64,000 nucleotides of DNA, from the NCBI RefSeq assembly GCF_029407905.1, contig NC_073627.1:132135697-132199696 (forward strand), written 5' to 3'. The DNA is from Bubalus kerabau. Taxonomy: Eukaryota; Chordata; Mammalia; Artiodactyla; Bovidae. Below, piece by piece: positions 21,581-33,188 of the stretch (within the stretch, counting starts at the first letter, position 1; each line of letters starts with the position of its first letter). The notes beneath the pieces are model-generated. The model saw nothing but the letters and a program-made list of their open reading frames with translations, made no database searches and had not been told where the DNA came from. The position numbers and the translations under genes were made by a program.

Positions 21581-23199
21581 GAGCACACAGACACGTTTGT
21601 CTCTTTTGATGCATAATTTTCTTGCTTCTTTTTATGACATTTCATTTTCATAAACTTTCCATGCCTCCACATCAGATGCTGCCTCTTGTCCTTGGTGGTT
21701 TATTGTATTTTGGTCATCTCTTGGACTCAGCTATTATTTGAGTTTGGTAATATTCTAAACACAAAAACACATTATAAATCAAGGAAAACTGGCAAAGCTT
21801 TGTACTACAGCAGGAGGTCCCATCAGAGTTGCTAAGTGCTTTCCTTACCGATATATATTGCAGTTTTGTTGGCTAAATGGGAAGCATTTTAGAGGCACAA
21901 GAAGATTAATGTATGAACACATATGACATTCAGTACTCTCTGACATTTCTCCAGGAGAAGTTTGACCAACTATTTTCTGTGCTCCACCCCTCAGCCATCC
22001 CACATGCAGCCTCAGCCAGTGAGAGATGCTGTCGGGAACAAGAGGGCAGGAGCAGGGAGAGACCAGGGCACTTACTCATTATCTTCCATCACCCTCCTTG
22101 GAGGCAACCTTGGCAGTGAAAGGATTCTTCTATAGCCACAGCTTCAGCTGGGCAAGGGTCTTCCACAGCAGGCTATGGTCAAGCTTTGGGACCTCCCCTA
22201 CCAGGCCCCTGCAGATCTGGGGTAGAACTGTCTTCTTGTTTTTACTTTCCCCAGGTCCCTGGGTGCCCATATCCTCAGGGATTCCCTTAAACCTGTCTCT
22301 ACCCCCATGAGCCCTTCGTTAAAAGTCCCTCAGCAAGCACTTGGTGTGTATACTCTGTCTCCACACGGATATGATAATCATTTACATTTTAATAATCTTC
22401 CTTTTTCTATGAACCTTGGAAAGGCAACAAACAACAGTCTCTGAGGAAACACTGGCTTTTCTTTCAGACATGGGCCATTGGACACTTTTCTGAAGATTTT
22501 TAGTTCAATCATGAAGTTTTATCACCACAGAATGAAATGAGTGAGGCTTGCACTCAACATTTTTATTATGTTCCCAATTCAATTACATTTATGATGCTAT
22601 TTCTGCTTCAGAAAAATTTTCTTTATCAATTAATAAAAACTCCTCTAGGATTCACTTATTTGAAATATTGGTGCAATTTTCTCTGACTTTGTAAGAAAAT
22701 GAAATCACTATTCTTTGAAGTGCTATCTAATACCAGCATTAATTATGTCCCTGGGGGCTAGAGGTGGGGTGGTTTCAAAAAAGATGTCCATTTTGCAGTA
22801 TTGTACATTATGTGCAAACATTGAGAGGAAGTTAGGCTGTTTAATATGTCATTCTACTGTTTCTCTACTCTTTTTTAAATCACTGATGCATTCAGATGAC
22901 TCTGGACAATTCAGTTCTTTATTTTCAACCAGTCAAAAGAAACTGCAAAAAAGCTCTATCTCATTCAAATTGTTTAAAGGAGTTTCCAAATAGTGAATGT
23001 GACATTGTCACTTCGATGACTCTGATATGTTACTATATACCTCATACTCTACTCTGTGTCTGGTTCACTTCAGGTAAATTGAAAGATATTATATTTGGAT
23101 ATCTGGATATTTGGAGGAAAATTCTGTACTATGATATAAGGAGAGCAGGTACACAGAGGTGATCAATCGCTCAATGGTAACCGCTCTTATGGCGGGACT
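21581..23199. other. Unassigned sequence with a GC-richer patch
   Basis: About 1.6 kb. The patch at 21980-22320 is GC-richer than its AT-rich surroundings and carries overlapping frames of 68 and 94 codons without known motifs. No repeat name can be given. Confidence 0.45.
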
Positions 23200-23330
23200 A
23201 TTTTTTGTTGTTTAGTCCCTCAGTCGTGTCTGACTGTTTGCGACTCCGTGGACTGTAGCCCGCCAGGCTCCTCTGTTCATGGAATTCTCCAGGCAAGAAT
23301 ACCGGCGTGGGTTGCCATTTCCTTCTCCAG
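23200..23330 (-). mobile_element. Bov-tA SINE, reverse, partial
   Basis: It runs from 'tgtttagtccctcagtcgtg' to 'ggttgccatttccttctcca', the 3' two-thirds of Bov-tA in reverse. The tRNA-like head is missing. Confidence 0.9.
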
Positions 23331-24756
23331 CTGTAACTACTGCTCCACTACTTGGCCCCTGCGGCCTAATGCACCACCCACATCTCCCCCACAGTTAATT
23401 TCCGTCCACACTACTTGAGCCTGGAGGTTTCATGGATCCCTGGTGTTTTATCCCCTCAGGGTTGTCCATTCCTCAATCAGCTGTCAAAGGCTCCCTGAAG
23501 GCCCTGGAGGGATCTCAGGGCGGAGAGGATGAGGGATGTGACATAGGACACACTCTTGGCCATGCTGGCTGCACTGTCCACCCAGTGGCTCCCAGATGCC
23601 CGTCCCAGTGCAGTGCAGGTCCAGGTCCCCTGGGAAATGAGAACAGGAAGGAGGATGTGATAGGTATTTTACAAAACCAGATTTGCTCAATTAAAAGGTC
23701 CCAGCCTTAATTCCAGGATTATGCCCTTCTTACACTTTGCATTAAAATTCACCTTCCTTTTAGGAAATCAAAGTCATAAAGAGAGTTTAATGTGCTATAT
23801 TTTGCTTTTATTTTAAATATTTTTATGTATTTATTTGGCCAACAACAACACCGTATCACAACTTAATTTTGGAACACCAAGGGTTTCGTTTGTTTACTGG
23901 CCTAATAAATAGGAAACCTGAGGTCATTCCTGGGAGGCACCTGCAAACCCTAGGAGCTGACAGTAAAGCCAGCCTGGGTAGGGACAGAGCAGAGTGTTTG
24001 AATTTGCCTCTGTGCATTCAACAGAGGTGGCATCACTAACTTTTCTCAGTGTTAGTGGGCAGAATGGCAGTGGTCCCTTCCCGTGGCCCTTGGCATACCA
24101 GTTCCATGTGGCTCACCAGGGTCCCTGGGGATGGTGAGTGTCCCCCCAGCACAGGAGCTGGCAGTGGGGTCTCCTTCTCCATCCCCTCAGCATGTGGTGA
24201 CCAGCCTCGGGTGCCTGGCCACATGGACTTACAGATGACACTGTCTGGTTAACCAAAGGGCTCTCGCAGAATGCACAAGGGGCTTAAGTTTCCAGGTTCC
24301 TGCCAAGAACCAGTTGGCTGAAGAGGCCAGTAGAGCCCACACAGGGGAAGGGGTGGCAACAAGGGGACAGCAGTGCTGATAGTGTTTGCTCCCCTACAAG
24401 TGTTTCAAGTTACTGGTGAAATCAGTGAATGACGAGGGTTGGCAAAAATTAGACGTTGCCAAGAAAACCTCTGAAATATGGATTTACAAACATTCCAGAA
24501 ACTACGAGCCATGGCTGATGGACTGTTGTGCAGCAGGTACATAGCCAGAGTGGTTAGCAGATCTTTTTCATCTGTATCTAAAAAGTACTTAGCATTTCTT
24601 TTTGTACATAGTACTGTAGCTTATATAACATACCTAAATAGATGTACATCTATGAGGGTGTCTTTCATTTCTAAGATGATAAGCAATTGCAATTTTAGAG
24701 ATCCCTTCCAGAGAGAAGCCCACAGATCTACTGACTCTTTGGTTCTGGAGATGAGA
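23331..24756. other. Unassigned sequence
   Basis: About 1.4 kb, partly GC-rich. Frames of 60-92 codons occur on both strands without recognised motifs. No supported gene. Confidence 0.45.
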
Positions 24757-24960
24757 GAGATGCTTGTGCTCGGTCATGTCAGACTCTTTGGGACCCCATG
24801 GACTAGCCCTCCAGGCTCTTCTTTCCATGGAATTTTCCAGGCAAGAATACTGGAGTGGGGTGACATTTACTTCTCCAGGGGATCTTCCTGACCCAAGGAT
24901 TGAACCCAGGGCTCTTGTGTCTCCTGCTTTGGAAGGTAGATTTCTTTACCGCTAGTGCCA
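24757..24960 (-). mobile_element. Bov-tA SINE, reverse
   Basis: It reads in reverse from 'ctcggtcatgtcagactctt' to 'gatcttcctgacccaaggat' and a degenerate tRNA-like head ('tttctttaccgctagtgcca'). Confidence 0.9.
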
Positions 24961-25264
24961 AGAATTTATTATTGGTTCTGGAAAATCCCCTAAAAGGAGC
25001 ACCACCTCCAGCCCACAGGGGCTGTTATAGTGCAGAGCCCATTGCTGCCCTTAGAAGATCACTGGAATCTTCCTGTTCCATGACCTTTACTATGGGGCAT
25101 ACACACTACTCTGTACATCAAGCTGGGAGCATCATAGATGGAAACTAAATTCTAAAATCCACCGATGTGCCATCTCAGGCAGTGACACTTGGGATTTTTT
25201 ACCCTAACACACCTGGTGTTGGTGCGGGTCTGATTCACACCATCAGCGACAGTAATTTGCTGAC

Positions 25265-25460
25265 TGTGAGCCAGGGGCTGAGGTAATAACAAGGCTAAAC
25301 AGCCAGACACTGTCCTGAGTACTGTACGTGAACTCAGTGAATATCTGTGTGCCCAGGGCGCAGGTGTGGAAACTGTCAGGCAAGGTGGGTGAGTGACTTG
25401 CCCTGAGTTGCCTACCTTGGGGGCCACAGGATTCAAACCTGTCTGACTGCTTGATTCTAG
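25265..25460 (+). mobile_element. MIR SINE
   Basis: Landmarks in order: 'cactgtcctgagtactgtac', 'gtgactt-gccc' and 'gattcaaacctgtctgactg'. This is the typical MIR pattern of core, tRNA-like part and 3' end. It is old and diverged. Confidence 0.7.
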
Positions 25461-28039
25461 ACCCTCTCTTGATTTGTGAGCCCTGGGTAGGGGTGTGTGC
25501 GTGAAAGGCCTCCTGGTCCTGCAAGCACTACCCCATTCCCAGCTCCTCTTAGTGCCCTACTTCATTCATACACAGCAGAGCCCACTGTGTTCCTGGGGAC
25601 CTCCAGGAACCGAACCTACCCTGATCAGCTGAGCTGCTATTGTAGCCCACTAACAGGTGCTGTCCAGGCCTTCCTGCAGGAGCTGCCCAGGGCAAATTAC
25701 CAGTCCCCAAGGGTCTTCCCAGGTAATCCCGAGTTCTCTGTGGAAGCACTGAGGTTTTGTTGTTATGGGGAGCGCTTTAGCTCCAAATCTGAAAGAAACT
25801 CAGTTTTCTATTCCTCAAAACAAGAAATCTCCAGTTGTATTTGTCAAATACATTAATGAACAAAGAGGAATAAGAGATTGCATTTCAACAGAACTCTTTG
25901 CTCAACTGTTAATGCCATCCATGAGAAAAGCCCTCGTGTGCAAATGAGAACAGTGTTAAGTGATGCCTTACCTCCTCTCCAGAAGAGAGTCATGAACATC
26001 CATGCATGCACCAATTCCAGGAAGTTGCTCTAAGTGAATGAAGGTTGAGAGGTTCCTTCTTGGAAAAGAAAAAGAGACACTTTTCAGTAAATCTGAAATC
26101 TGTAGCTTCACTTTAAAAAGGGACAGGGCATAGAGCAAAGTTTTCAAACATGTTTTCTGAATATCGCAATCAGTCGAAATTGATTTCTGTGGAGGAGATC
26201 CAGTTGTTATATTGCTGACTTTACACAGTACCCCTCCTTTGGTTTGCTTTTATTGCCTTTTTAAACTATTTTAAATAGGTGACCTCCGACTTTAGTTCAA
26301 GGATCTTCCTTCTGCTCTCCCCTTTCTTATACCCACACACCTTTCTCTAGGATCAAATTTGGAAAGGATTTTTGATTTGCAAACAAAAATATTATATGCT
26401 TTATATTCTTTAATACTTCTCATTACATCCTTTGGACAAACTTGAGAGACAGACAAAGATAAGAACTCTTTGGAATTTATGTTTGTGAAATGAAGAATTA
26501 AGGCAGAATTTATTATGTGTTCATATATCTTATATTTATATACATTGTTATTTCCTTACATATTTATGTCTGTGTTATTCATTTTATTTTTGTAGTTAAA
26601 TTTAGTGTTAATGATCAATTTTTATCAATAGAGAAAAATTGAGCAAACTGATTAGATTTTTAAAAAACAAGACTCATTTATTTTCATTTGAAATATTAAG
26701 TATATAATAGAGAATTATAAAAAGTTTCCATAACTCAAAGGGCTAAGGCTACAAGGTAATTTCAGAACATGAGGTATGTAGCTGACCATTAATTGGTTGT
26801 ATAACATATGTTCACATTCAATGTTAATAAGCTTATTTTTACCTTTCGATGAACTAAAATTTATTTTTTATTATTCAACTGATCTGCCTTCATAAATCTG
26901 AATATGAGAATTCAACTAACTCTAATGGGTTATTTGTAGAAACTACTAAGAATATCTTCTCCATTGCATATATCAAGATGGCAATGAATTATTAGTGTTT
27001 AAAGAAAATAAGATGGAGAGCAAGATTGAAAATTCCTCAAGCAGTCAAAACCACATAAGTCATGTTAGCACCTAAATCTAGCTTATTTTGTGAACACAAT
27101 TGAAACTTAGGTTATTTGTTATTAAATGCCTATTACAATCACAAAATAAACTTAGTCCATTATCCTGAAAATGATAATCAGTTTTAACCAGTCTCCTGTC
27201 TTTTAGAAACCCCCGATATAATAACAGTCATTGTAAAGGTTAAACAGCTTTCTCATTTTCACTTAATAAGTCATCCTGTAGTGCCAGGCCATTGAACTCC
27301 ATATCAGTTTTGAATTTGAGAGCTCCCAGTTTACTGATACAGCTTTAATTTTTACAATTTCTAGATTTTTGACAGTAATAACTTCTTAGGGAATATTTTG
27401 GAAAAATATATAGTAATTAGGAGCCAAGAGTTAAATTCCATTGACATTTACAGGTAAATATCAATAAAATGGGGTCAAAATGTATTTAGACTGTATTTTT
27501 CATATTTTAATTTTATTCATGACATTTTTGGTATGGTTGACAACAGAAAGACATCAGAATTTATATTTTGCTCATATTGTTGGTTACTACCACAGCTCAG
27601 TAAGTTATAGAATTTTGATAAATATTTTGATTAGTGATGAAAGCATCAGTTAAGTCGTATTGTTATTAGAAGACATTGTATTTCAGAAAATATTTTCAAA
27701 GGTGATTAAAGGTTACTTCAATTAGTTTAGTTCTATTTTTTCTATTTTAATCAGTTCTTTATGATTACCTAAACTTCATTCTAATTGTTAGCAATTCCAT
27801 GGAAATTGACTTTACTGTCCGTCATAGTAAGAAATATTAGTATAACATTTATTTGTGATATTAAATATAAAGACACTGCACATATCTTTGGATGCCTTTA
27901 TAATTATTAATCACTGATATTAAACTGTACTTACAGTTTTGGTTCCTTAAAATCAAAAGAATAACCTGCAGAATCACCTAATAGGTATACTCAATACCAG
28001 TAAAGCAGTTGGACTGATTTTTAAAGTCTTTGTCCAGTT
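25461..28039. other. Repeat-poor AT-rich stretch
   Basis: About 2.6 kb is the longest segment in the window with no element I can recognise. One 119-codon plus-strand frame (25497-25856) shows no domain or family similarity. From 26 kb onward the sequence is strongly AT-rich with no useful frame. Confidence 0.5.
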
Positions 28040-28051
28040 AGTCTATCTCAT

Positions 28052-28324
28052 GCTGCTGCTGCTGCTGCTAAGTCACTTCAGTCGTGTCCGACTCTGTTCG
28101 ACCCCATAGATGGCAGCCCACCAGGCTCCCCTGTCCCTGAGATTCTCCAGGCAAGAATACTGGAGTAGGTTGCCATTTCCTTCTCCAATGCATGAAAGTG
28201 AAAAATGAAAGTGAAGTCGCTCAGTTGTGTCCGACTCTTAGTGACCCCATGGACTGCAGCCTACCAGGCTTCTCCGGGATTTTCCAGGCAAGAGTACTGG
28301 AGTGGGGTGCCATCACCTTCTCTG
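28052..28324 (-). mobile_element. Bov-A2 SINE, reverse, with target-site duplication
   Basis: It opens with the inverted (GCA)n tail ('gctgctgctgctgctgctaa') and contains both monomers. It is flanked by an exact 12-bp duplication, agtctatctcat, at 28040-28051 and 28325-28336. Confidence 0.95.
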
Positions 28325-28336
28325 AGTCTATCTCAT

Positions 28337-28857
28337 AACTAACTTCAAATGGTCACTGCCTTCCTTTGATATTCATTTGCTTTGAAGATCAGCATGTGTT
28401 GGGCTATAACTTTGAAACTCTTTCCTCAATAATACCATAATACTTCTTTCAATGGAGAAGGAAATAGGAAACACATGGTTTTAGTTGAGCACAAACTTCT
28501 GATGGTAGTTGTTTTTGTTTTTAATTTTAGTGTGTTGTATTGAGCTATTTGAAGCTTCTGAAATATGCAACCCTGACAAAAGATCAGGTTGCATCTGGGG
28601 CCTGAGGAGCTCCTTTCTTAGAAATCCTACTCAGCACAGTGGCGAGATAGAACCAGCAGAACCCCTGGGCCTAAGTTACACACTCAGGACACCCACATGC
28701 AGACATCACTGACCATAGTCTAGGAGCCAAGGACAGATCTGGGGGAGGATGCTGAGAAAATGATGGAGAAAACAATGATTGAAACAGGTCAGCATTTCTT
28801 TAGAAAATGTTAGCAGGAGTCTTGGAGGATGAATCTTTGAAGACATCAGGTTTCTAT
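28337..28857. other. Unassigned sequence
   Basis: No gene or repeat is recognised. A 67-codon frame at 28509-28712 has no motif. Confidence 0.5.
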
Positions 28858-29040
28858 AGTCACAGAGTTGGACACGACTGAGCGACTTCACTTTCACGCA
28901 TTGGAGAAGGAAATGGCAACCCACTCCAGTATTCTTGCCTGGAGAATCCCAGGGACGGAGGAGCCTGTTGGGCTGCCGTCTATGGGGTCACACAGAGTCG
29001 GACATGACTGATGCGACTTAGCAGCAGCAGCAGCAGCAGG
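28858..29040 (+). mobile_element. Bov-A2 SINE, 3' part
   Basis: It starts within the left monomer end ('gttggacacgactgagcgac') and includes the whole right monomer, ending in a (CAG)n tail. It is 5'-truncated. Confidence 0.92.
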
Positions 29041-29525
29041 ATTAATAAAAACTCGTAACTATCATAGATTGAAAGAATATATCAAAAACGCCTTCAGAAG
29101 CCAGGAACTCTGTAGGGTAAATTAAGAAAAACCCCAATAAAACCAAACCTTTGCCTACAGGGTTACAAACAAGCACCTGTCTGGCTGCAGTGCCAGTGAG
29201 GATGACACAACAAGGAGGCACCACCTTCGGGGCTGGCCGTCCTGCATTCACACTCGTTGTGTGTCTAATTCTCCAGCTGAATGGCAAAGTGGTCCCTCAT
29301 CTTGTGGAAAAGAAGAATGTGGCCAGAAACTGAACCACTTGTATATATTGTGCCTGAGAACCGAGCTTGCCTTGTAACAAGGGGAGAAAGCCTGTGTTGG
29401 GACCCTGGAATGTTGAAGAAATAATTACTCATGATACTTGTAAGGCTGACTTTACTCAGGAAGTGAGGGCTGATACAATGTGGTTTTTGTAGTTGGGGAG
29501 AGTCTGGGCTTGACTTCAAATACAA
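29041..29525. other. Unassigned sequence 5' of BovB
   Basis: No known family is assigned. Moderately GC text with no open frame of note; it may be old LTR sequence, but I cannot show that. Confidence 0.4.
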
Positions 29526-30538
29526 CAAGTCTGAAAGAGATGGGAGTACCAGACCACCTTATGTGCCTCTTGAGAAATTTGTATGCAGGTCAGGAAGCAA
29601 CAGTTAGAACTGGACATGGAACAACAGACTGGTTCCAAATAGGAAAAGGGGTTCGTCAAGGCTGTATATTGTCACCCTGCTTATTTAACTTATATGCAGA
29701 GCACATCATGAGAAACGCTGGACTGGAAGAAACACAAGCTGGAATCAAGATTGCCAGGAGAAATATCAATCACCTCAGATATGCAGATGACACCACCCTT
29801 ATGGCAGAAAGTGAAGACGAACTAAAAAGCCTCTTGATGAAAGTGAAAGTGGCGAGTGAAAAAGTGGGCTTAAAGCTCAATATTCAGAAAATGACGATCA
29901 TGGCATCGGGTCCCACCACTTCATGGGAAATAGATGGGGAAACAGTGGAAACAGTGTCAGACTTTATTTTTCTGGGCTCCAAAATCACTACAGATGGTGA
30001 CTGCAGCCATGAAATTAAAAGACGCTTACTCCTTGGAAGACAAGTTATGACCAACCTAGATAGCATATTCCAAAGCAGAGACATTACTTTGCCAACAAAG
30101 GTCCGTCTAGTCAAGGCTATGGTTTTTCCTGTGGTTATGTATGGATGTGAGAGTTGGACTGTGAAGAAGGCTGAGTGCCGAAGAATTGATGCTTTTGAAC
30201 TGTGGTGTTGGAGAAGACTCTTGAGAGTCCCTTGGACTGCAAGAAGATCCAACCAGTCCATTGTGAAGGAGATCAGCCCTGGGATTTCTTTGGAAGGAAT
30301 GATGCTAAAGCTGAAACTCCAGTACTTTGGCCACCTCATGGGAAGAGTTGACTCATTGGAAAAGACTCTGATGCTGGGAGGGATTGGGGGCAAGAGGAGA
30401 AGGGGACAACAGAGGATGAGATGGCTGGATGGTATCACTGACTCGATGGACGTGAGTCTGAGTGAACTCTGGGAGTTGATGATGGACAGGGAGGCCTGGC
30501 GTGCTGCAATTCATGGGGTCGCAAAGAGTCGGACATGA
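29480..30538 (+). pseudogene. BovB ORF2 C-terminal half (352-codon open frame)
   Basis: This is the longest open frame in the window. BovB similarity starts at about residue 18 ('KEMGVPDHL'); the first codons are flanking sequence read through. Visible: 'RQGCILSPCLFNLY' (residues 59-72), catalytic 'YADD' (101-104), 'LNIQK' (133-137), then the BovB C-terminal signature 'VVMYGCESWTVKKAEC' (218-233) and 'AWRAAIHGVAKSRT' at the end. The endonuclease domain and the first RT motifs are absent, so it is a 5'-truncated element. It has no promoter or start context of its own. The absence of internal stops suggests a comparatively recent insertion, not function. Confidence 0.85.
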
Positions 30539-30575
30539 CTGAGCGACTGATCTGATCTGATCTGATCTGATAGGC
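29526..30575 (+). mobile_element. BovB LINE, 5'-truncated, with (CTGAT)n tail
   Basis: About 1.05 kb of BovB ends in 'gagcgactgatctgatctga', a short tandem repeat of the type BovB uses instead of poly(A). It is the least damaged BovB in the window. Confidence 0.95.
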
Positions 30576-31611
30576 AAGGAACAAGGTGGGAGTCTGTGGA
30601 TGGAAAACCAGTAAGCAGTAAAGTGGAGAGTGGGGGGCAGTTCTTGCTAAATGAACCTAACAGGTGTCTTGCTGAAGGTGAGTAAGGGTGATCAGACATC
30701 ACCTAGGAGATGGTGGAGAATGAGGAACTCAATCAGATATCACAAGTGATCAGATTTCAAGGATGGGGATTCTGACTGAACTGACTTAGCAGGATTCTGG
30801 CTAGAAGTGGACTCTGCAAGGAAGGATGTTGGAGCTCAAGTTTGGGCCTACGTTTTGTCAGAGAACCACAGTGGTCTGTAGTCCCATTCACTGACCTTGA
30901 CTGGAGCAGTTCCTAGGCTATGCAGGAAGGAAGGAGCCAGGGCTGGGCTGGGTCCCTCAGTGTGGCCCTACCTGGATCTTTGGGGCCCTGGCCTAAGTGC
31001 CACCAAAACTGCATGTGCCTGGGATATGTATATGATTTCAGAGCAGAGGCCAACCACGTGGGATGATTTGGGCTCTGAAAGACTCTAGAGTTCCCTAAGG
31101 CTCCTCACCTTCATCCCTACTCAGTCAGTAATGTTTCCCTTCTCCCACTCATGCCCCAGGTGTTTGCCCAGCCAGCTACTCCATCTGCAAGGGTAGCTTC
31201 CAGCCAGACATCCCCATTCAGTGGCCAAAACCCCACTGGAGATTCTAGGCTCTACCCTGGGCTCCCTAGACACACACAAAAAATCAACTGATGGTCCCAG
31301 GAACCTCCACAGACCCAGATGTGGGAAAAGAGGTGATGAAGACAGGGGTGGGCTTGTGGGTGGTGGAGCATCAGCCTGGAGCCACTGGAGTTCATGAGGA
31401 AGGACACACTATGAGCACATAGATACTGTATCTAGTGTTGTGTCAGTGGAAGATGTGGGCTAGGAAGGATAGCAGAGACAGCCCCCTGGGGGCCACAGGA
31501 AGCAATTTTAGAGGTGCATTCAAGAGATCCCACTGAGGTAGGCAATGGAGGCATATGCTGCAGGTGGGAAGAACATTCCAAGTGCAGTCTTTTAAGGCAA
31601 GGGTAGGATCA
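30576..31611. other. Unassigned sequence
   Basis: About 1 kb of mixed composition without a recognised family or gene. It may continue the unit interrupted by BovB at 29.5-30.6 kb. Confidence 0.4.
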
Positions 31612-31797
31612 GGACACGACTGAGCAACTTTGCTTTCACTTTTCACTTTCATGCATTGGAGAAAAAAATGGCAACCCACTCCAGTGTTCTTGCCTGGAGA
31701 ATCCCAGGGACAGGGGAGCCTGGTGGGCTGCCATCTATGGGGTCGAACAGAGTCGGATACGACTGAAGCGACTTAGCAGCAGCAGCAGCAGCAGCAG
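31612..31797 (+). mobile_element. Bov-A2 SINE, 3' part
   Basis: It begins in the left monomer ('ggacacgactgagcaacttt'), includes the linker and right monomer, and ends in (CAG)n. The 8-bp repeat aggatcag at both ends is a likely target-site duplication. Confidence 0.92.
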
Positions 31798-32699
31798 GAT
31801 CAGAAGTGTTTGAGGAAAAGAGCAGAGCCCGGTATAGATAGAATGCAGTGAGAAAAGGTATGTGGAGGTGAGAGAGAGACACTAAAAGAGGTCTGGGGCC
31901 AGATCACACTAGACTCCGCAAGAGGCACATACAATAATTTTGAATTTATTAGTAATCAGATGAGATGCCCTAACTTGAGTAGGAGTGACATAGTCAGACT
32001 CACATTTGAAGGGATCTCTTTGGCAGCTCTGTGAACAGGCCGGGGAATGGGGATGGACACACAGCAGTTGGTTAGGTTGTTGGAGCAGAGAAAGAGAGAG
32101 AGACTGGTGGGCTGACGGTCTGGATGAGCTGTCTCCCTAACTTTGTTCTTGACATTCCAAAAACTGCACAACTTCAGATGTAGGAGACTCAATGATATCC
32201 TGTCTCCCCTGAAGACTAAAACTTGTTCCCAGGACTTTCCCTGTAACACACTTTTCTGAGGATTGAGAGAGAACAAATGTATATCTCACTGGGAAGTTAT
32301 CTGACAATAGCTTCACTTTTTCCATAGTTACAGCCGCTAGTTGTGGTTGCAGTTTTATACCTCTGAGGTTATTTGTTCTGTGTATGCTTTTTGTCTTGGA
32401 CTACATGTTTTATGGAAGTAAAATAATTAAAGTCACCACTGTAACCCCAGTTTTAGCACAGTGCCTAACACAGCAGTTCCTCAAATTGCAATGTGCTCCT
32501 GTATGTGTGATAGTGAGAGAGAGAACACCACAAAGAGAAAGACATTGAATACATTCTGTAAGTGGAAACTTTGTTGTATTATCCCCATTTTTCCCTTTAG
32601 ACTTTTGATTTTCTTATTTCTTTTCATCTATTCTGTAGTGATCTTTTCCTTACATCCAAAAGAATGAGAAAAGATTTCTAACTAGCATCAATTCTAGTT
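31798..32699. other. Unassigned sequence, possible old repeat
   Basis: The part at 31880-32110 ('gaggagtgacatag'-like text followed by 'tctctttggcagctctgtga') resembles a widespread old mammalian repeat, but I cannot name it. The remainder shows nothing. Confidence 0.35.
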
Positions 32700-33188
32700 T
32701 TAAAGAGCCTCTTGATAAAGGTGACAGAGGAGAGTGAAAAAGCTGGTTTAAAACTCAACATTTAAAAAACTAAGATCATGGCAAATAGATGGTGACAAAA
32801 TGGAAACAGTGGCAGAATTGATGCTTTTGAACTGTGGTGTTGGAGAAGACTCTTGAGAGTCCCTTGGATAGCAAGGAGATCCAACCAGTCAATCCTGAAG
32901 GAGATCAACCCTGAATATTCATTGGAAGGACTGATGCTGATGCTGAAGCTCCAATACTTTGGCCACCTGATGTGAAAGCCAACTCACTGGAAAAAACCCT
33001 GATGCTGGGAAGGATTGAGAGCAGAAAAGGGCTATAGAGGATGAGATGGTTGGGTGACATCACCAATTCAATGCATATGAGTTTGAGCAAACTCAGGGAG
33101 ATAGTGAAGGACAGGGCAGTCTGGCATTCTGCAGTCCATGGGGTCACAAAGTCAGACACGACTTAGTGACTGAGCAACAACAACAATA
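32700..33188 (+). mobile_element. BovB 3' fragment with internal deletion
   Basis: It starts in the RT region ('aaagagcctcttgataaagg', then 'actcaacatttaaaaaacta'). It jumps from 'gaaacagtggca' straight to 'gaattgatgcttttgaactg', deleting the middle, and ends in 'gactgagcaacaacaacaat'. Confidence 0.92.

Noticed and set aside
28051..28075. CAG/CTG trinucleotide expansion
   Set aside because: Short (GCA)n runs here and at about 2850, 29025 and 31785 are the normal tails of Bov-A2 SINEs.
29884..30577. Minus-strand frames of 184 and 74 codons
   Set aside because: Antisense shadows of the BovB frame at 29480-30538.
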